This document shows, in pieces, positions 18,901 to 27,107 of a stretch of DNA of 64,000 nt. Source of the DNA: Phycisphaeraceae bacterium D3-23 (GTDB lineage Bacteria > Planctomycetota > Phycisphaerae > Phycisphaerales > Phycisphaeraceae); assembly GCA_039555135.1 (NCBI GenBank), contig CP114179.1:1674001-1738000 (forward strand), in the 5' to 3' direction. The notes below the pieces were generated by a model that searched no databases, was not told the origin of the DNA, and was given only the letters and a program-made list of their open reading frames with translations. Position numbers and translations under genes: made by a program. Numbering within the stretch: the first letter of the stretch is position 1; every line of letters begins with the position of its first letter.

Positions 18901-20656
18901 CGAGTCGGTGTTCCGACAGGCGATCGCGATCGAGAACCCCGAGGCCCGTCAGGCCTCGCGCGTCTGGGCCGACGCTTTGGTCAAGCAGGGCCGGCTGGAC
19001 GAGGCGGCCGCCGCCTACAACGACCTGATCCGCTCGTTCCCCGACAGCGGGGTGCTCAAGATGCAGCTCGTGCCCGTCCAGATCGCGATGGCGCAGTACG
19101 ACCAGGCGCTTTCGACGCTGGGCGGCGTGCCGGCATCGGCGGAGAGAGAAGCCCTCCGCGCCCAGGCCGAGCGATTCCGCGGCAACACCGAGGAGGCGCT
19201 GGCGATCGTCGTCAACGCGCAGCGGACGTATGAAGACAACACCGCGCTGTTGAACCTGCAGGGCCAGCTGCTTACGGTGCTGGGCGAGCTGGCCTACGCG
19301 GCAGGCGAGAACGCGCGCGGCCAGGAACGCTTCGAGCAGGCCCTGGCGGTCTACATGCCGATGGTCGAACGCAACGCGTCGCTCTACGAGATCCGCGTAC
19401 AGATCGCCCGGATCCAGAACGTATTGGGCAACTCCGAGGACGCCGTCACACGCCTGGTGCGTGTACTCGACGAGCGGCCCGATCTGCTTTCGGCCCGCCT
19501 GTCGCTGTTCAGCCTCTACTTGATGGAGGCCCACACCCTGCCCGAAGGCGACACGCGACGCCAGAGCCTGGCGGGGTCGGCGCTCACGGTCATCTCGCCG
19601 ATGCTCGAAGACCAGCCCGACAACCCCGCCGCCCTCCGCGGCGCGGGCGAGGCCGCAGGCGTCGCCGGGCAGCACCGCCAGTCCGCCCAGTACTACGGCA
19701 AGGCGTTCGGCATCTCGGGCGAGGCCGGCGACCTGTTCCAGTACGTCACCGCGCTGCTCGCCGACGGCCGCCCGGGCGATGTGGTCGCACTCCTGGACAA
19801 CCCCGACAACGCCAACCACGTCCGCGACTCGATCGTGCTCCGCGCGATGCGCGGCCGGGCCCTCGCCGGCACCAACAAACTCGACGAAGCACGCAACCTC
19901 TTCCGCAGCGTGCTCGGCAGCGCCGCATCCGACGGGGAACGCACCGAGGTCACCCGGCAGATCGCGCAGTCCCGGCTGCGCCGCGAAGCGTCGCAGATCG
20001 TCCAGGATGTGCTGGGCGACGAACGCCCGACGGGTGTCGAGCTCCAGCTGGCGTTTATCGAACGCGTTGCCGAGGACTGGTCGGCGCTGATCGACCGCCT
20101 GAGCCCCTACGAAGGCAACCCCACGGGCGACCCTGTGTTTGACCACCAGGCGATGATGATGCTCGCCCTGTCGTACCAGTCCGTCGACGGGGAAGAGGCC
20201 ACCATCCGCCGCGGCCAACGGATCTACGAACGGCTGCTCGAGAACCCCAACAACGCCAACAACATGGAGCTGCTCAACAACCTGGCGTACCTGCTGAGCG
20301 ACCAGCTCCAGGGCCAGGACTTCGGCCGACAAGCCGTCACCTACGCCCAGCGCGCCGCGGACCTGGTCGGGCCCAACGCCCCCGACGAGTTCCGGGCGCA
20401 GGTGCTCGACACCCTGGGCTGGGCCCACTACCGGGCCGGCAACATTGACGAGGCGCGGACCATCCTCCGCCAGAGCATCGACGCCCGCTCACTCGGGGTC
20501 AACAACATGCACCTCGGGCTGGTCTACATGTCGCTGGGCGGTGAGAACAACGACCTCCAGGCCGAGCGCTACCTCGACGATGGCCGACGCGCAAGCAACG
20601 ACCCCGAAGAGCGAGCCAAGATCCAGGCGTATCTGGACGAGATCGACAGCCGATAA
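15911..20656 (+). CDS. giant membrane-anchored TPR protein of the exosortase/exopolysaccharide locus
   Basis: This 1581-residue protein has one N-terminal membrane segment (FAIILAVAVVIIGVGGAFAA, residues 9-28). It continues with a long array of tetratricopeptide-like helical hairpins to the C terminus (for example YARARDAFDRAYRIQRTNTQ; LDEAAAAYNDLIRSFPDSG; ARTILRQSIDARS). Its position resembles PrsT-type TPR proteins of PEP-CTERM/exosortase systems, which are thought to scaffold secretion or assembly, but it is longer than the usual 900 residues. It is 65 bases after the exosortase and 88 bases before the co-polymerase, so probably one operon. No enzymatic motif is seen. Confidence 0.82.
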   Translation: MATRINTKFAIILAVAVVIIGVGGAFAAKKFIFKSAQQYASEGDQFLEDAQAAFAAGDIEEANALFDRAARRYNAANRKAEGNNEYVYKSIIANAAYICESTTEAQNRLGMITGARQIAHDSVGATEEDQVQYYEGLMARHRMGLVIDGYRPWIGNLYGATDAQLDVDEDNALARRWRGIAGVYLLRNDMPPEERIVPLDDLKDALEDTPNDALLLHHVAVWHSNEARRIRNAEGGATTESITRLEAQSREYSAQALAADPDDPYNRLSHLDILMRSPLDEEVRDAILTNLLVLGQQLADNADDRALLYDAEIQRVVGWLAALPQIIGDPEDARGQAPMLALAQATVADAPDHMSRYLTLATAHLAMKNYEAAVQALEDGLATDRPLGPQDYLLDLQTRVAMFYQLALTYVTMAADANPDAAQRDALVAKADEVLARYNASEGADSRHHQANIDFLKGRAAFVQGVPHLAIQHLEAANRVRQNGDLQTLMLLAKAHDLNGNTGKAIDYYELLLAPGMQPGATNERFRLVRLYIGLGGGENLERANELITAFIGFNPENAQARLLKAEIMAAAERYDVAAQIIETLDLETNPQFTGTYAGYLAQDGKTEEALALLRARLEVDANDNSALGVLFSLITGPEAQQAELDQLLAHGLNEENASRIRRVIDTGGQMSIEDWIAFQAESGTPELDINKALFNTYRRTGDEEKMREVLAELVRIAPNDKHVLEWRFAVAVADKDWALADRVITSILALDPSERSESAASNGAFLRAQVQAGRIVDEAGEGETPNLRDVVRTYTNALEENDTFAPGWVALGQVYLIQQDYARARDAFDRAYRIQRTNTQAAILLARTLRQTGEIDAALDLYRETTRRQPGNTALMNEYLTLEANAGDRPTAIAQREALRETRPQDSANRRMLALMYAQSERTDDALAEIDAIIAYEGVTRQSAIAKAEIYTMDGQGELGLAQMRDFIEGKGEAVEELDYLAYAEYLLRNGQAEAAESVFRQAIAIENPEARQASRVWADALVKQGRLDEAAAAYNDLIRSFPDSGVLKMQLVPVQIAMAQYDQALSTLGGVPASAEREALRAQAERFRGNTEEALAIVVNAQRTYEDNTALLNLQGQLLTVLGELAYAAGENARGQERFEQALAVYMPMVERNASLYEIRVQIARIQNVLGNSEDAVTRLVRVLDERPDLLSARLSLFSLYLMEAHTLPEGDTRRQSLAGSALTVISPMLEDQPDNPAALRGAGEAAGVAGQHRQSAQYYGKAFGISGEAGDLFQYVTALLADGRPGDVVALLDNPDNANHVRDSIVLRAMRGRALAGTNKLDEARNLFRSVLGSAASDGERTEVTRQIAQSRLRREASQIVQDVLGDERPTGVELQLAFIERVAEDWSALIDRLSPYEGNPTGDPVFDHQAMMMLALSYQSVDGEEATIRRGQRIYERLLENPNNANNMELLNNLAYLLSDQLQGQDFGRQAVTYAQRAADLVGPNAPDEFRAQVLDTLGWAHYRAGNIDEARTILRQSIDARSLGVNNMHLGLVYMSLGGENNDLQAERYLDDGRRASNDPEERAKIQAYLDEIDSR

Positions 20657-20744
20657 GCACTACCCAAACCACCTGCCCGCCCGACCGGCGCAGGCCTCCG
20701 ATTCAACCGATGACACCCTGCAGGGGACTGAAGGAATAGACACG

Positions 20745-23117
20745 ATGAGCGCGAACAACCCACTATCGAACATCCCCCCCCTGGGCGCGACCTCGGGCAT
20801 GGCCCCGGGCGGCGCGTCGGGCCGGTTCCGGCAGATCGACCCGGTCCGCGTGGTCCGCACCCACATCGTGCTGCTGATCGCGGCGCTGGTGGTCGGCGTG
20901 ATCCTGGGCGCGGGCTCGTGGTTCATGCTGGACCGCGGCATGGCACAGTTCACCAGCCAGGCGACGCTGAGCGTCAACGCGGGTATGTCGCGCGCCGACC
21001 AAACCGGTGTGACCGAGCTGAGCAACATGCGCGACCTCGAACCCAAGATCCTCACCGAGGTCAACGCGATCCGCTCGCAGGAGATCCTCGACGACCTGCT
21101 CAAGCAGAAGCCGGTCCGTGAGCAGACCGACTGGTTCAAGCAGTTCAACGCCGACCTCGAAGAGGCCCGCACCGACCTCGAGGAAGAAACCCTCCGCGCC
21201 AGCCACATCCGCGACACCACCCTGATCCGCGTGTCCGCGACAACGTCCAACGCGACCGACGCGCAGACCATCGTCAGCGAGCTCGTCGGCGTCTACCTGC
21301 TGCAAGTCGAGAACCGGGCCGAGTCGCGCTACGACAAGGACCGCGTGGCGTTCCAGCGCCAGTTCGAAGACGTCGTCGCGCAGATCGAGCTGCTCGAAGC
21401 CCGCATCCGCGGCCACCTCCGCGACCACCCGCAGTCGGCGATGGACCAGCGCAACGACGCCGCGACCCAGGAAGTCCTGTTCCTCAACGCCAAGAAGTCC
21501 GAGGTCATCGAGCTGCTCTCCGCGGCGCAGGCCAGCTACCAACAGCTGCAACAACGCCTCGAAGCCGGCGACTTCGCCCCGGCCGACGACGAGGTGCAGC
21601 TGATCGAGTCGTCGGTCGCGATCCAGCAGCTCGACGCCCAGCTGCGTCAGCTCCGCGTGAGCCGGGAGACCCAGATCGACAGCGGCAAGGGCGAGTCACA
21701 CCCCGTGATCGAGAGCATCGACAGCCAGATCCGCCACGTCGAGCTCGAACGCGAAGAGGCGTTTGACCGTCAGGCCCGCTCGCTCTTCAACGCGAAGGTC
21801 GAGCTCGGCGCTCAGGCCGTCGCGGTCTACCAGGAACAGATCAACACGTTCGAGCCGCGGATCGCGGAGCTGCGTGCCCAGATCGAAGACTTCCAGCGGG
21901 CCCAGGCCGATTACGAGACCCTGCTGCGTAACCAGGAAGCCCTCGAGGCCCAGCGCGACGAGGCCCAGGCCAAACTCCGTGAGCTCGACGTCCTGGAGCG
22001 TCGCTCGGGCGGCATCACCGTCGAGCTGGCGAGCCCGGCGACGACGGCGAAGAAGTCGTTCCCGCCCCACTGGGCCGTCATGATCCCCGGCGTCGCGCTG
22101 CTGTTCACCGGGCTGGTCACCGGCCTCGTGTTCCTGCGCGAACTGCTCGACCAGCGCGTCCGCGCCGCCGCCGACATCAAGGCCCTCAACGACACCACGC
22201 TCCTGGGCATCATCCCCAACGCCGGCGAAGACCCCTCGGGCAAAGTCCCGGCCGAACGCGTCGTCGAACGCCAGCCCACCGGGCTCCTGGCCGAGTCGTA
22301 TCGGCAGATCCGCTCCGCCGTGCTGTCGAAGATGGACCGCCGCGGCTACAAGACCCTCGCCGTCGCCGCCGCCAAGCCCGGCGCCGGCACGTCGAGCATC
22401 ACCCAGAACCTGGGCGCAAGCATGGCGATGTCGGGCCGACGTGTGCTCATCATCGACACCAACTTCCGACGCCCCCACCAGAGCGACCTGCTGGGCGCGC
22501 CCGAAAGCCCGGGCCTGATCGAGGTGCTCCGCGGCGACCAGCGTGACCCGATGCAGTGCATCCACACCGTCGATGGGCTGTCGCTTTCACTGCTGCCGGC
22601 CGGCAACACGAACGGCGCAGCGCCTGAACTCCTGGAGACCCCGGCGTTCCGCGACCTGCTGGCGTCGCTCGAGTCCAGCTTCGACATCATCCTCATCGAC
22701 GCGCCCCCGGCGCTCCTGACCTCCGAGGCGCAGCTGCTTTGCAAGCATGTCGACGCGATGGTCCTCGTCGCCCGGGCACGCACCGACACCCGCGGCATGC
22801 TGCAGCGGATGGTCGGCCAGCTCGACGGCCAGCGGGCCGACATCCTCGGCGTCCTGCTCAACGACGTCCTCGCCGCGGCGGGCGGCTACCTGCGGCAGAA
22901 CTTCCGCGAGTTCCACCGCTACCACGGCAAGTCCAACGGCTCTGCCGCGAAGGGCACCAAGCCCAGCGCCGTCGCGGCGGCGAGCAACGGCTCGGCGCCG
23001 CCGTCGGATCGGATGAAACCGGACAGCGAAGAGACCGTCATCGTCGAGGCCCTGCAGGACCGCGACGAGCTGGAAGACCTCGACGATTTCGATGATTTCG
23101 ACGAGGACAAAGACTAG
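20745..23117 (+). CDS. Wzz/BY-kinase-type polysaccharide co-polymerase with degenerate P-loop
   Basis: The ATG at 20745 follows AAGGA, giving 790 residues. A Wzz-type domain has membrane segments at about 40-65 and 440-465. The periplasmic coiled-coil between them is strongly similar to the lipoprotein at 39228-40433. The C-terminal half has the tyrosine-autokinase fold, but Walker A reads KPGAGTSS (residues 544-551), so the essential Lys of GxGK[ST] is Thr549. Walker A' is LIIDTNFRRP, with Asn where the second Asp is expected. Walker B (IILIDAPP) is intact. The tail is acidic (DDFDDFDED) and has no Tyr cluster. It probably controls chain length or export without normal kinase activity. The functional reading is inference; the sequence changes are direct. 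Confidence 0.85.
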   Translation: MSANNPLSNIPPLGATSGMAPGGASGRFRQIDPVRVVRTHIVLLIAALVVGVILGAGSWFMLDRGMAQFTSQATLSVNAGMSRADQTGVTELSNMRDLEPKILTEVNAIRSQEILDDLLKQKPVREQTDWFKQFNADLEEARTDLEEETLRASHIRDTTLIRVSATTSNATDAQTIVSELVGVYLLQVENRAESRYDKDRVAFQRQFEDVVAQIELLEARIRGHLRDHPQSAMDQRNDAATQEVLFLNAKKSEVIELLSAAQASYQQLQQRLEAGDFAPADDEVQLIESSVAIQQLDAQLRQLRVSRETQIDSGKGESHPVIESIDSQIRHVELEREEAFDRQARSLFNAKVELGAQAVAVYQEQINTFEPRIAELRAQIEDFQRAQADYETLLRNQEALEAQRDEAQAKLRELDVLERRSGGITVELASPATTAKKSFPPHWAVMIPGVALLFTGLVTGLVFLRELLDQRVRAAADIKALNDTTLLGIIPNAGEDPSGKVPAERVVERQPTGLLAESYRQIRSAVLSKMDRRGYKTLAVAAAKPGAGTSSITQNLGASMAMSGRRVLIIDTNFRRPHQSDLLGAPESPGLIEVLRGDQRDPMQCIHTVDGLSLSLLPAGNTNGAAPELLETPAFRDLLASLESSFDIILIDAPPALLTSEAQLLCKHVDAMVLVARARTDTRGMLQRMVGQLDGQRADILGVLLNDVLAAAGGYLRQNFREFHRYHGKSNGSAAKGTKPSAVAAASNGSAPPSDRMKPDSEETVIVEALQDRDELEDLDDFDDFDEDKD

Positions 23118-23211
23118 GCACTGCGGCGACACGCCGCGGTGAAACACCGCCAGAAGGGGCGGCCCCGCGGAGACGCGGGAGGGGTAAAGAAAAGTCGGCG
23201 GCGGGGGCGCC

Positions 23212-24603
23212 ATGGAGTTTGTTGTGTTGACGCCGACCGCTTGGATTTCTGGAAGCGCGGGCCTGCTGGGCCCGTCGCCGGTGGCACCGCCGACCTTGGC
23301 GGCCGCGCCGTCGCTTGACGCGCTGATGCCGATGCTGGCTGTGCTGGGCATCGCGCTCGCGGTCTCGCTCATCCTGACGCCCGTGATGCGCCGCATCGCG
23401 CTGGCCAGCGGCATCGTGGACTGGCCCGACGCCAAACGCAAAGCACACGCCAAGCCTGTCGCGTACCTCGGCGGCGTAGCGATCTTTTTGGGCTGGCTGG
23501 CCGGGGTCGTCTACTTCATCTTGATGCTCGCGCCCGATGTCTTCGGCGCGGCCGTGACACTGCCCGAGGGCGTCCCCGAGTTCCCACGCGAAAGCTTCCC
23601 GCTCAGCATCGTCGCCGGCGCACTGGCCATCCTCATCACCGGGCTCTTCGACGACGTCTACGGCATCAGCGCCCGCGTCAAGATCGGCGGCCAGCTCTTC
23701 GCCGCCGCCGCCATCGCCAGCGAAGACGTCGGCACCCACCTCGTCGACCAGACCTTCCTCCTCCTGGGCATGGCCGAGATCCTCCCCGCCTGGGCGCCCT
23801 ACTGGCTGGGCACCGCCGCCATCGCCGGGCTCATCATCGGCGGGTGCAACGCCCTGAACCTCGTCGACGGGCTCGACGGACTCGCCTCCGGCATCACCGG
23901 CATCGCCGCCATCGGATTGGGCATCATCGCCATCCTCTTCATCACCACCTCCGGCTACGCCGACGCCACACCCCGCGGCATCATCCCACTCATCATGTGC
24001 CTCGCCATGCTCGGCGCGGTCCTCGGCTTCCTGCCCTACAACTTCAACCCCGCCTCCATCTTCATGGGCGACACCGGCTCACTCCTCCTGGGCTACCTCA
24101 CGGTCACCACGATCCTGATGTTCGGCGACTGCCGTGGCTGGGCACCCATCATGTTCTCAGCCGGGATCGTCTGCTTCGCGCTGCCCATCACCGACACCGC
24201 CCTCTCGATCGTCCGGCGAAAACTGCAAGGCCGACCGATCTTCGCCCCCGACGCGATGCACATCCACCACATGCTCCGCCGCAGCGGGCTGAGCGTGAAA
24301 CAGGCCGTGCTCACCATGTACACCATCGCCTTCGTCTTCGCGGCGCTAGGCGTTACCACCACCGCGCTCCGCCTGCCCTGGAAGCTCGCCATGGCCCTCT
24401 TCGTCGCGCTGGTCGCACTCATCATGGTCGTCGGCTACCGAACGAGCCGACGGCTCAGCGCCGACGACAAGGCCGCCGCCGCCACTCCCGCCGAGGCCCC
24501 CGCACCCGGCGAAGAGCACGGCGGACACGGCACAACCCACCCCACCCTCGGCAGCGCCGTCGACCCCGACGCAACCCCCTCGCCCACACTCCCCCCACGC
24601 TAA
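23212..24603 (+). CDS. WecA/MraY-family undecaprenyl-phosphate sugar-1-phosphate transferase
   Basis: This 463-residue polytopic protein should load a sugar-1-phosphate (probably HexNAc-1-P) from a UDP-sugar onto undecaprenyl phosphate, the first step of exopolysaccharide repeat-unit synthesis. Family motifs appear in order: KRKAHAKPVAYLGGVAIF, GLFDDVYGISARVKIGGQ (the DD motif), CNALNLVDGLDGLASG, FNPASIFMGDTGSLLLGY, and DAMHIHHMLRRSG (the HIHH loop of WecA). It ends in a hydrophilic Ala/Glu/Pro-rich tail. It lies 94 bases after the co-polymerase gene and closes the plus-strand locus. No glycosyltransferase, Wzx or Wzy genes are visible nearby, so the rest of the pathway must be elsewhere. Confidence 0.88.
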   Translation: MEFVVLTPTAWISGSAGLLGPSPVAPPTLAAAPSLDALMPMLAVLGIALAVSLILTPVMRRIALASGIVDWPDAKRKAHAKPVAYLGGVAIFLGWLAGVVYFILMLAPDVFGAAVTLPEGVPEFPRESFPLSIVAGALAILITGLFDDVYGISARVKIGGQLFAAAAIASEDVGTHLVDQTFLLLGMAEILPAWAPYWLGTAAIAGLIIGGCNALNLVDGLDGLASGITGIAAIGLGIIAILFITTSGYADATPRGIIPLIMCLAMLGAVLGFLPYNFNPASIFMGDTGSLLLGYLTVTTILMFGDCRGWAPIMFSAGIVCFALPITDTALSIVRRKLQGRPIFAPDAMHIHHMLRRSGLSVKQAVLTMYTIAFVFAALGVTTTALRLPWKLAMALFVALVALIMVVGYRTSRRLSADDKAAAATPAEAPAPGEEHGGHGTTHPTLGSAVDPDATPSPTLPPR

Positions 24604-24700
24604 CCCCCCCGAAGCCCGTCCCGAATCGCCCCCCGAAGGCGCCCCCCCGAAGCCCACGGATTCCATCTGTGGGTCCCCGCGCCCTGCCCCCGCCCCACAC

Positions 24701-24730
24701 TTGCGGCAGCGCCCTCCCCCGTGCTACACT
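24701..24730 (+). promoter_or_regulatory. probable rpsB-tsf promoter
   Basis: A -35-like TTGCGG (24701-24706) is separated by 18 bases from a -10-like TACACT (24725-24730). Transcription from here would give an rpsB leader of about 265 bases. Confidence 0.5.
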
Positions 24731-24929
24731 ATTCGATCGCGGATCGCCCGCCCGGGCACCCGCGTCGGTGGCTTTGTGCCCCCGCTTCGGCCTCGACGGC
24801 GAAACGCGCGGCCAAAGAAAAGTAATCCGTTCAGTACCGCCGGCGGTGAGTCGACCGCCGGTCCTTATTACTCCCCCTCGCCGTGAAACACCACGGCGGC
24901 CCACGCGGCGGACCCGGTCCCCCCGCTTT

Positions 24930-24956
24930 CAGGCCACACCGGCCCTGGGTTTTTTT
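24930..24956 (+). promoter_or_regulatory. possible attenuator in the rpsB leader
   Basis: CAGGCC and GGCCCTG pair with one bulged base around the loop ACACC. The hairpin is followed by GGG and seven T residues, all about 50 bases before the rpsB start. It looks like an intrinsic terminator placed inside the leader. Two upstream hairpins, with 8-bp and 7-bp perfect stems, could compete with it or bind S2 protein. Confidence 0.4.
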
Positions 24957-25003
24957 AGACCGGAATCGCGCGGCTCGTTTGCAAGCCCCGCACGGAGCAA
25001 CCC

Positions 25004-25840
25004 ATGTCCCTCGCCAAAGAACTCGTCGACGCCGGCATCCACTTCGGACACCGGTCCACCCACTGGAACCCGAAGATGGCACCCTACATCTTCGGCAAGC
25101 GCAACAAGATCCACATCATCGACGTCAAGGAAACGATCAAGGGCCTCCTCCTTGCCCGTAAGTTCCTGACCAAGGTCGTCGCCGACGGCAAAGACGTCCT
25201 CTTCGTCGGCACCAAGCGCCAGGCCCGCGGCATCATCGAGCAGTACGCCGGCGAAGCCGAGATGCCCTACGTCACCGAGCGCTGGCTCGGCGGCACGCTC
25301 ACCAACTACATGACCATCCGCCAACGCCTCAAGCGCCTCGAAGAACTCGAACGCATCGAGGAGTCCGGCGAAATCGAGAACTACTCCAAGAAGATGGAGT
25401 CCCAGCTCAACCGCGAGAAGACCAAGATCTCTCGCAACCTCGGCGGCATCCGCGAGATGCACAAGCTCCCCGGCGCGATCGTCATCATCGACGTCGCCCA
25501 GGAAACCAACGCCGTCCGCGAAGCACGCAAGCTCGGCATCCCCACCGTCTGCCTGATCGATACCGACTCCGACCCCGACTTCGCCGACATCCCGATCCCC
25601 GGCAACGACGACGCGATGCGCTCGATCGAGGTCGTGATCCGCTCGCTCATGGCCGCCGTGAACGAAGGCAAGACCCAGCGCCGCGAGAAGTCCGGCGGCG
25701 GCAAGGACGACGGCGGCGAAGGCGAGCCCAAAGGCCGTAAGCGCAGCAGCCGCGCCCAGTTCGCGGCCGACGCCCCGGCCCAGGCACCCGCAGCCGACGA
25801 AGCCCCCAAGGCCGAAGCCGCCGCACCTGCCGCGGAGTAA
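25004..25840 (+). CDS. rpsB: 30S ribosomal protein S2
   Basis: This 278-residue protein starts [20 protein letters not shown], with the classic S2 signature GIHFGHRxxxWNPKM. Later family phrases include [25 protein letters not shown] and [19 protein letters not shown]-terminal extension of about 50 residues (from about 225) is charged and Ala/Pro/Glu-rich. GGAG lies six bases before the ATG. It is followed 165 bases later by tsf, the standard bacterial order. Confidence 0.97.
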   Translation: MSLAKELVDAGIHFGHRSTHWNPKMAPYIFGKRNKIHIIDVKETIKGLLLARKFLTKVVADGKDVLFVGTKRQARGIIEQYAGEAEMPYVTERWLGGTLTNYMTIRQRLKRLEELERIEESGEIENYSKKMESQLNREKTKISRNLGGIREMHKLPGAIVIIDVAQETNAVREARKLGIPTVCLIDTDSDPDFADIPIPGNDDAMRSIEVVIRSLMAAVNEGKTQRREKSGGGKDDGGEGEPKGRKRSSRAQFAADAPAQAPAADEAPKAEAAAPAAE

Positions 25841-26005
25841 GCCCGCAGCAACGATGGCTGCGCGTCGCCTTGCAGGCGACGGCTAACGTGAAACAGAACT
25901 CCCGCGCCGAGCAGCGCGGACGCAGGCACACCGCCCGCGCCCGACACGCTTAGCGTCATTAAACCGACACAACACACCCTTTTGATTTGAACCAAGGAGA
26001 TTCCC

Positions 26006-26806
26006 ATGGCCGCGATTAGTGCCAAGGACGTGATGCAGCTTCGCAAAGCCACCGGGCTGGGCATGATGGAGTGCAAGAAGGCCCTCGTCGAATGCGACGG
26101 CGACTTCGACAAGGCCACCGAATACGCCCGGACCAAGTTCGGCGCGAAGATGGCCACCCGCTCGGACCGCGAGTCGGGCGAGGGCAAGATCGCTATCGCC
26201 GTCAACGGCGACAACACCAAGGGCGTCATCGTCCTGGTCAACACCGAGACCGACTTCACCGCGAAGAACGACGAGTTCGGCGCGATGGTGCAGCAGATCG
26301 CCGACCTCGCCCTGTCGCAGGATGCGGGAACCGTCAAGGTGACCGACGAGATGGAAGCGCTGATGCAGCAGGTCCGCCTGACGACTGCCGAGAACGTGCA
26401 GTTCGGCACCGGCGTCGTCTACGAAGGCGACACCGTCGGCAGCTACGTCCACTTCACCGGCAAGGTCGGCGTCCTCATCGACCTGGGCGGCAAGGCCGAC
26501 GAACAGCTCTGCAAGGACCTGTGCATGCACGTCTCGGCCATCGTCCCCGCACCGATGGGCGTGACCGAAGACGAGGTCCCCGCCGAGGCGATCGAGAAAG
26601 AGAAAGCCGCCGCCAAGGCCGAGGCCATCGAGTCGGGCAAGCCCGAGGACATCGCCGAGAAGATGGTGGTCGGCAAGATGCGCAAGTACATGGACTCGAT
26701 CGTCCTGCTCCGCCAGCCGTTCGTGAAGGACGACAAGCAGCAGATCCAGGACATCCTGTCCGACGGCGTGACGATCAAGGCCTTCACGAAGCTCGCGATC
26801 GGGTAA
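26006..26806 (+). CDS. tsf: translation elongation factor Ts
   Basis: This 266-residue protein is the nucleotide-exchange factor for EF-Tu. The N-terminal UBA-like domain reads AKDVMQLRKATGLGMMECKK. The core motif VNTETDFTAKNDEF includes the conserved TDF that inserts near the EF-Tu nucleotide site. The C-terminal part has QPFVKDDKQQIQDIL. A strong AAGGAG lies six bases before the ATG. It is the second gene of the rpsB-tsf unit, followed by a strong terminator. Confidence 0.97.
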   Translation: MAAISAKDVMQLRKATGLGMMECKKALVECDGDFDKATEYARTKFGAKMATRSDRESGEGKIAIAVNGDNTKGVIVLVNTETDFTAKNDEFGAMVQQIADLALSQDAGTVKVTDEMEALMQQVRLTTAENVQFGTGVVYEGDTVGSYVHFTGKVGVLIDLGGKADEQLCKDLCMHVSAIVPAPMGVTEDEVPAEAIEKEKAAAKAEAIESGKPEDIAEKMVVGKMRKYMDSIVLLRQPFVKDDKQQIQDILSDGVTIKAFTKLAIG

Positions 26807-26835
26807 GCGACGCAAACAAGACAACTCAACCAACG

Positions 26836-26875
26836 ACAAGGCCCGCAGCACACGCTGCGGGCCTTGTGGCTTTTA
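26836..26875 (+). terminator. intrinsic terminator of rpsB-tsf
   Basis: ACAAGGCCCGCAGC (26836-26849) and GCTGCGGGCCTTGT (26854-26867) form a perfect 14-bp stem with an ACAC loop. GGCTTTT follows. It lies 30 bases past the tsf stop. Confidence 0.85.
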
Positions 26876-27107
26876 CTGGAACATGTTTCGAATCTACGTT
26901 TTCCGGCTCCCTTTCGCAGGCCATGGGCTGGGGGGATGGTCGGCCGTTCGACGCGATGCTCCCTGACACGCAAGCGGCAGCGCCCGATCCCCCCCAGACA
27001 GGGAGGGGGAGCCGGAACAGGACGCGCAAGGTCAACGCGGGTTGCCTGTTGCGCTCGGCGATGTGGCCATTTCAGCATCGCCGCAGATAGTCACGCGCGG
27101 CCGCCCC
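26876..27107. other. intergenic region between convergent tsf and pseudopilin genes
   Basis: No gene or clear structure is seen beyond the tsf terminator. Confidence 0.4.

Larger units (their letters stand above)
24604..25003 (+). other. rpsB upstream region: promoter and structured leader
   Basis: About 400 bases without a gene. It holds a promoter (24701-24730), two perfect hairpins (24840-24861, 24879-24898) and an attenuator-like hairpin with a T-run (24930-24956) ahead of rpsB. Confidence 0.55.

Noticed and set aside
15842-20428. 1528-codon minus-strand open frame opposite the TPR gene
   Set aside because: High-GC antisense artefact. The plus-strand protein has TPR repeats, a membrane anchor and operon context; the antisense product is low-complexity Val/Gly/Arg.
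20445-20744. A 100-residue N-terminal extension of the co-polymerase
   Set aside because: It overlaps the TPR gene out of frame. The ATG at 20745 with AAGGA is a better start.
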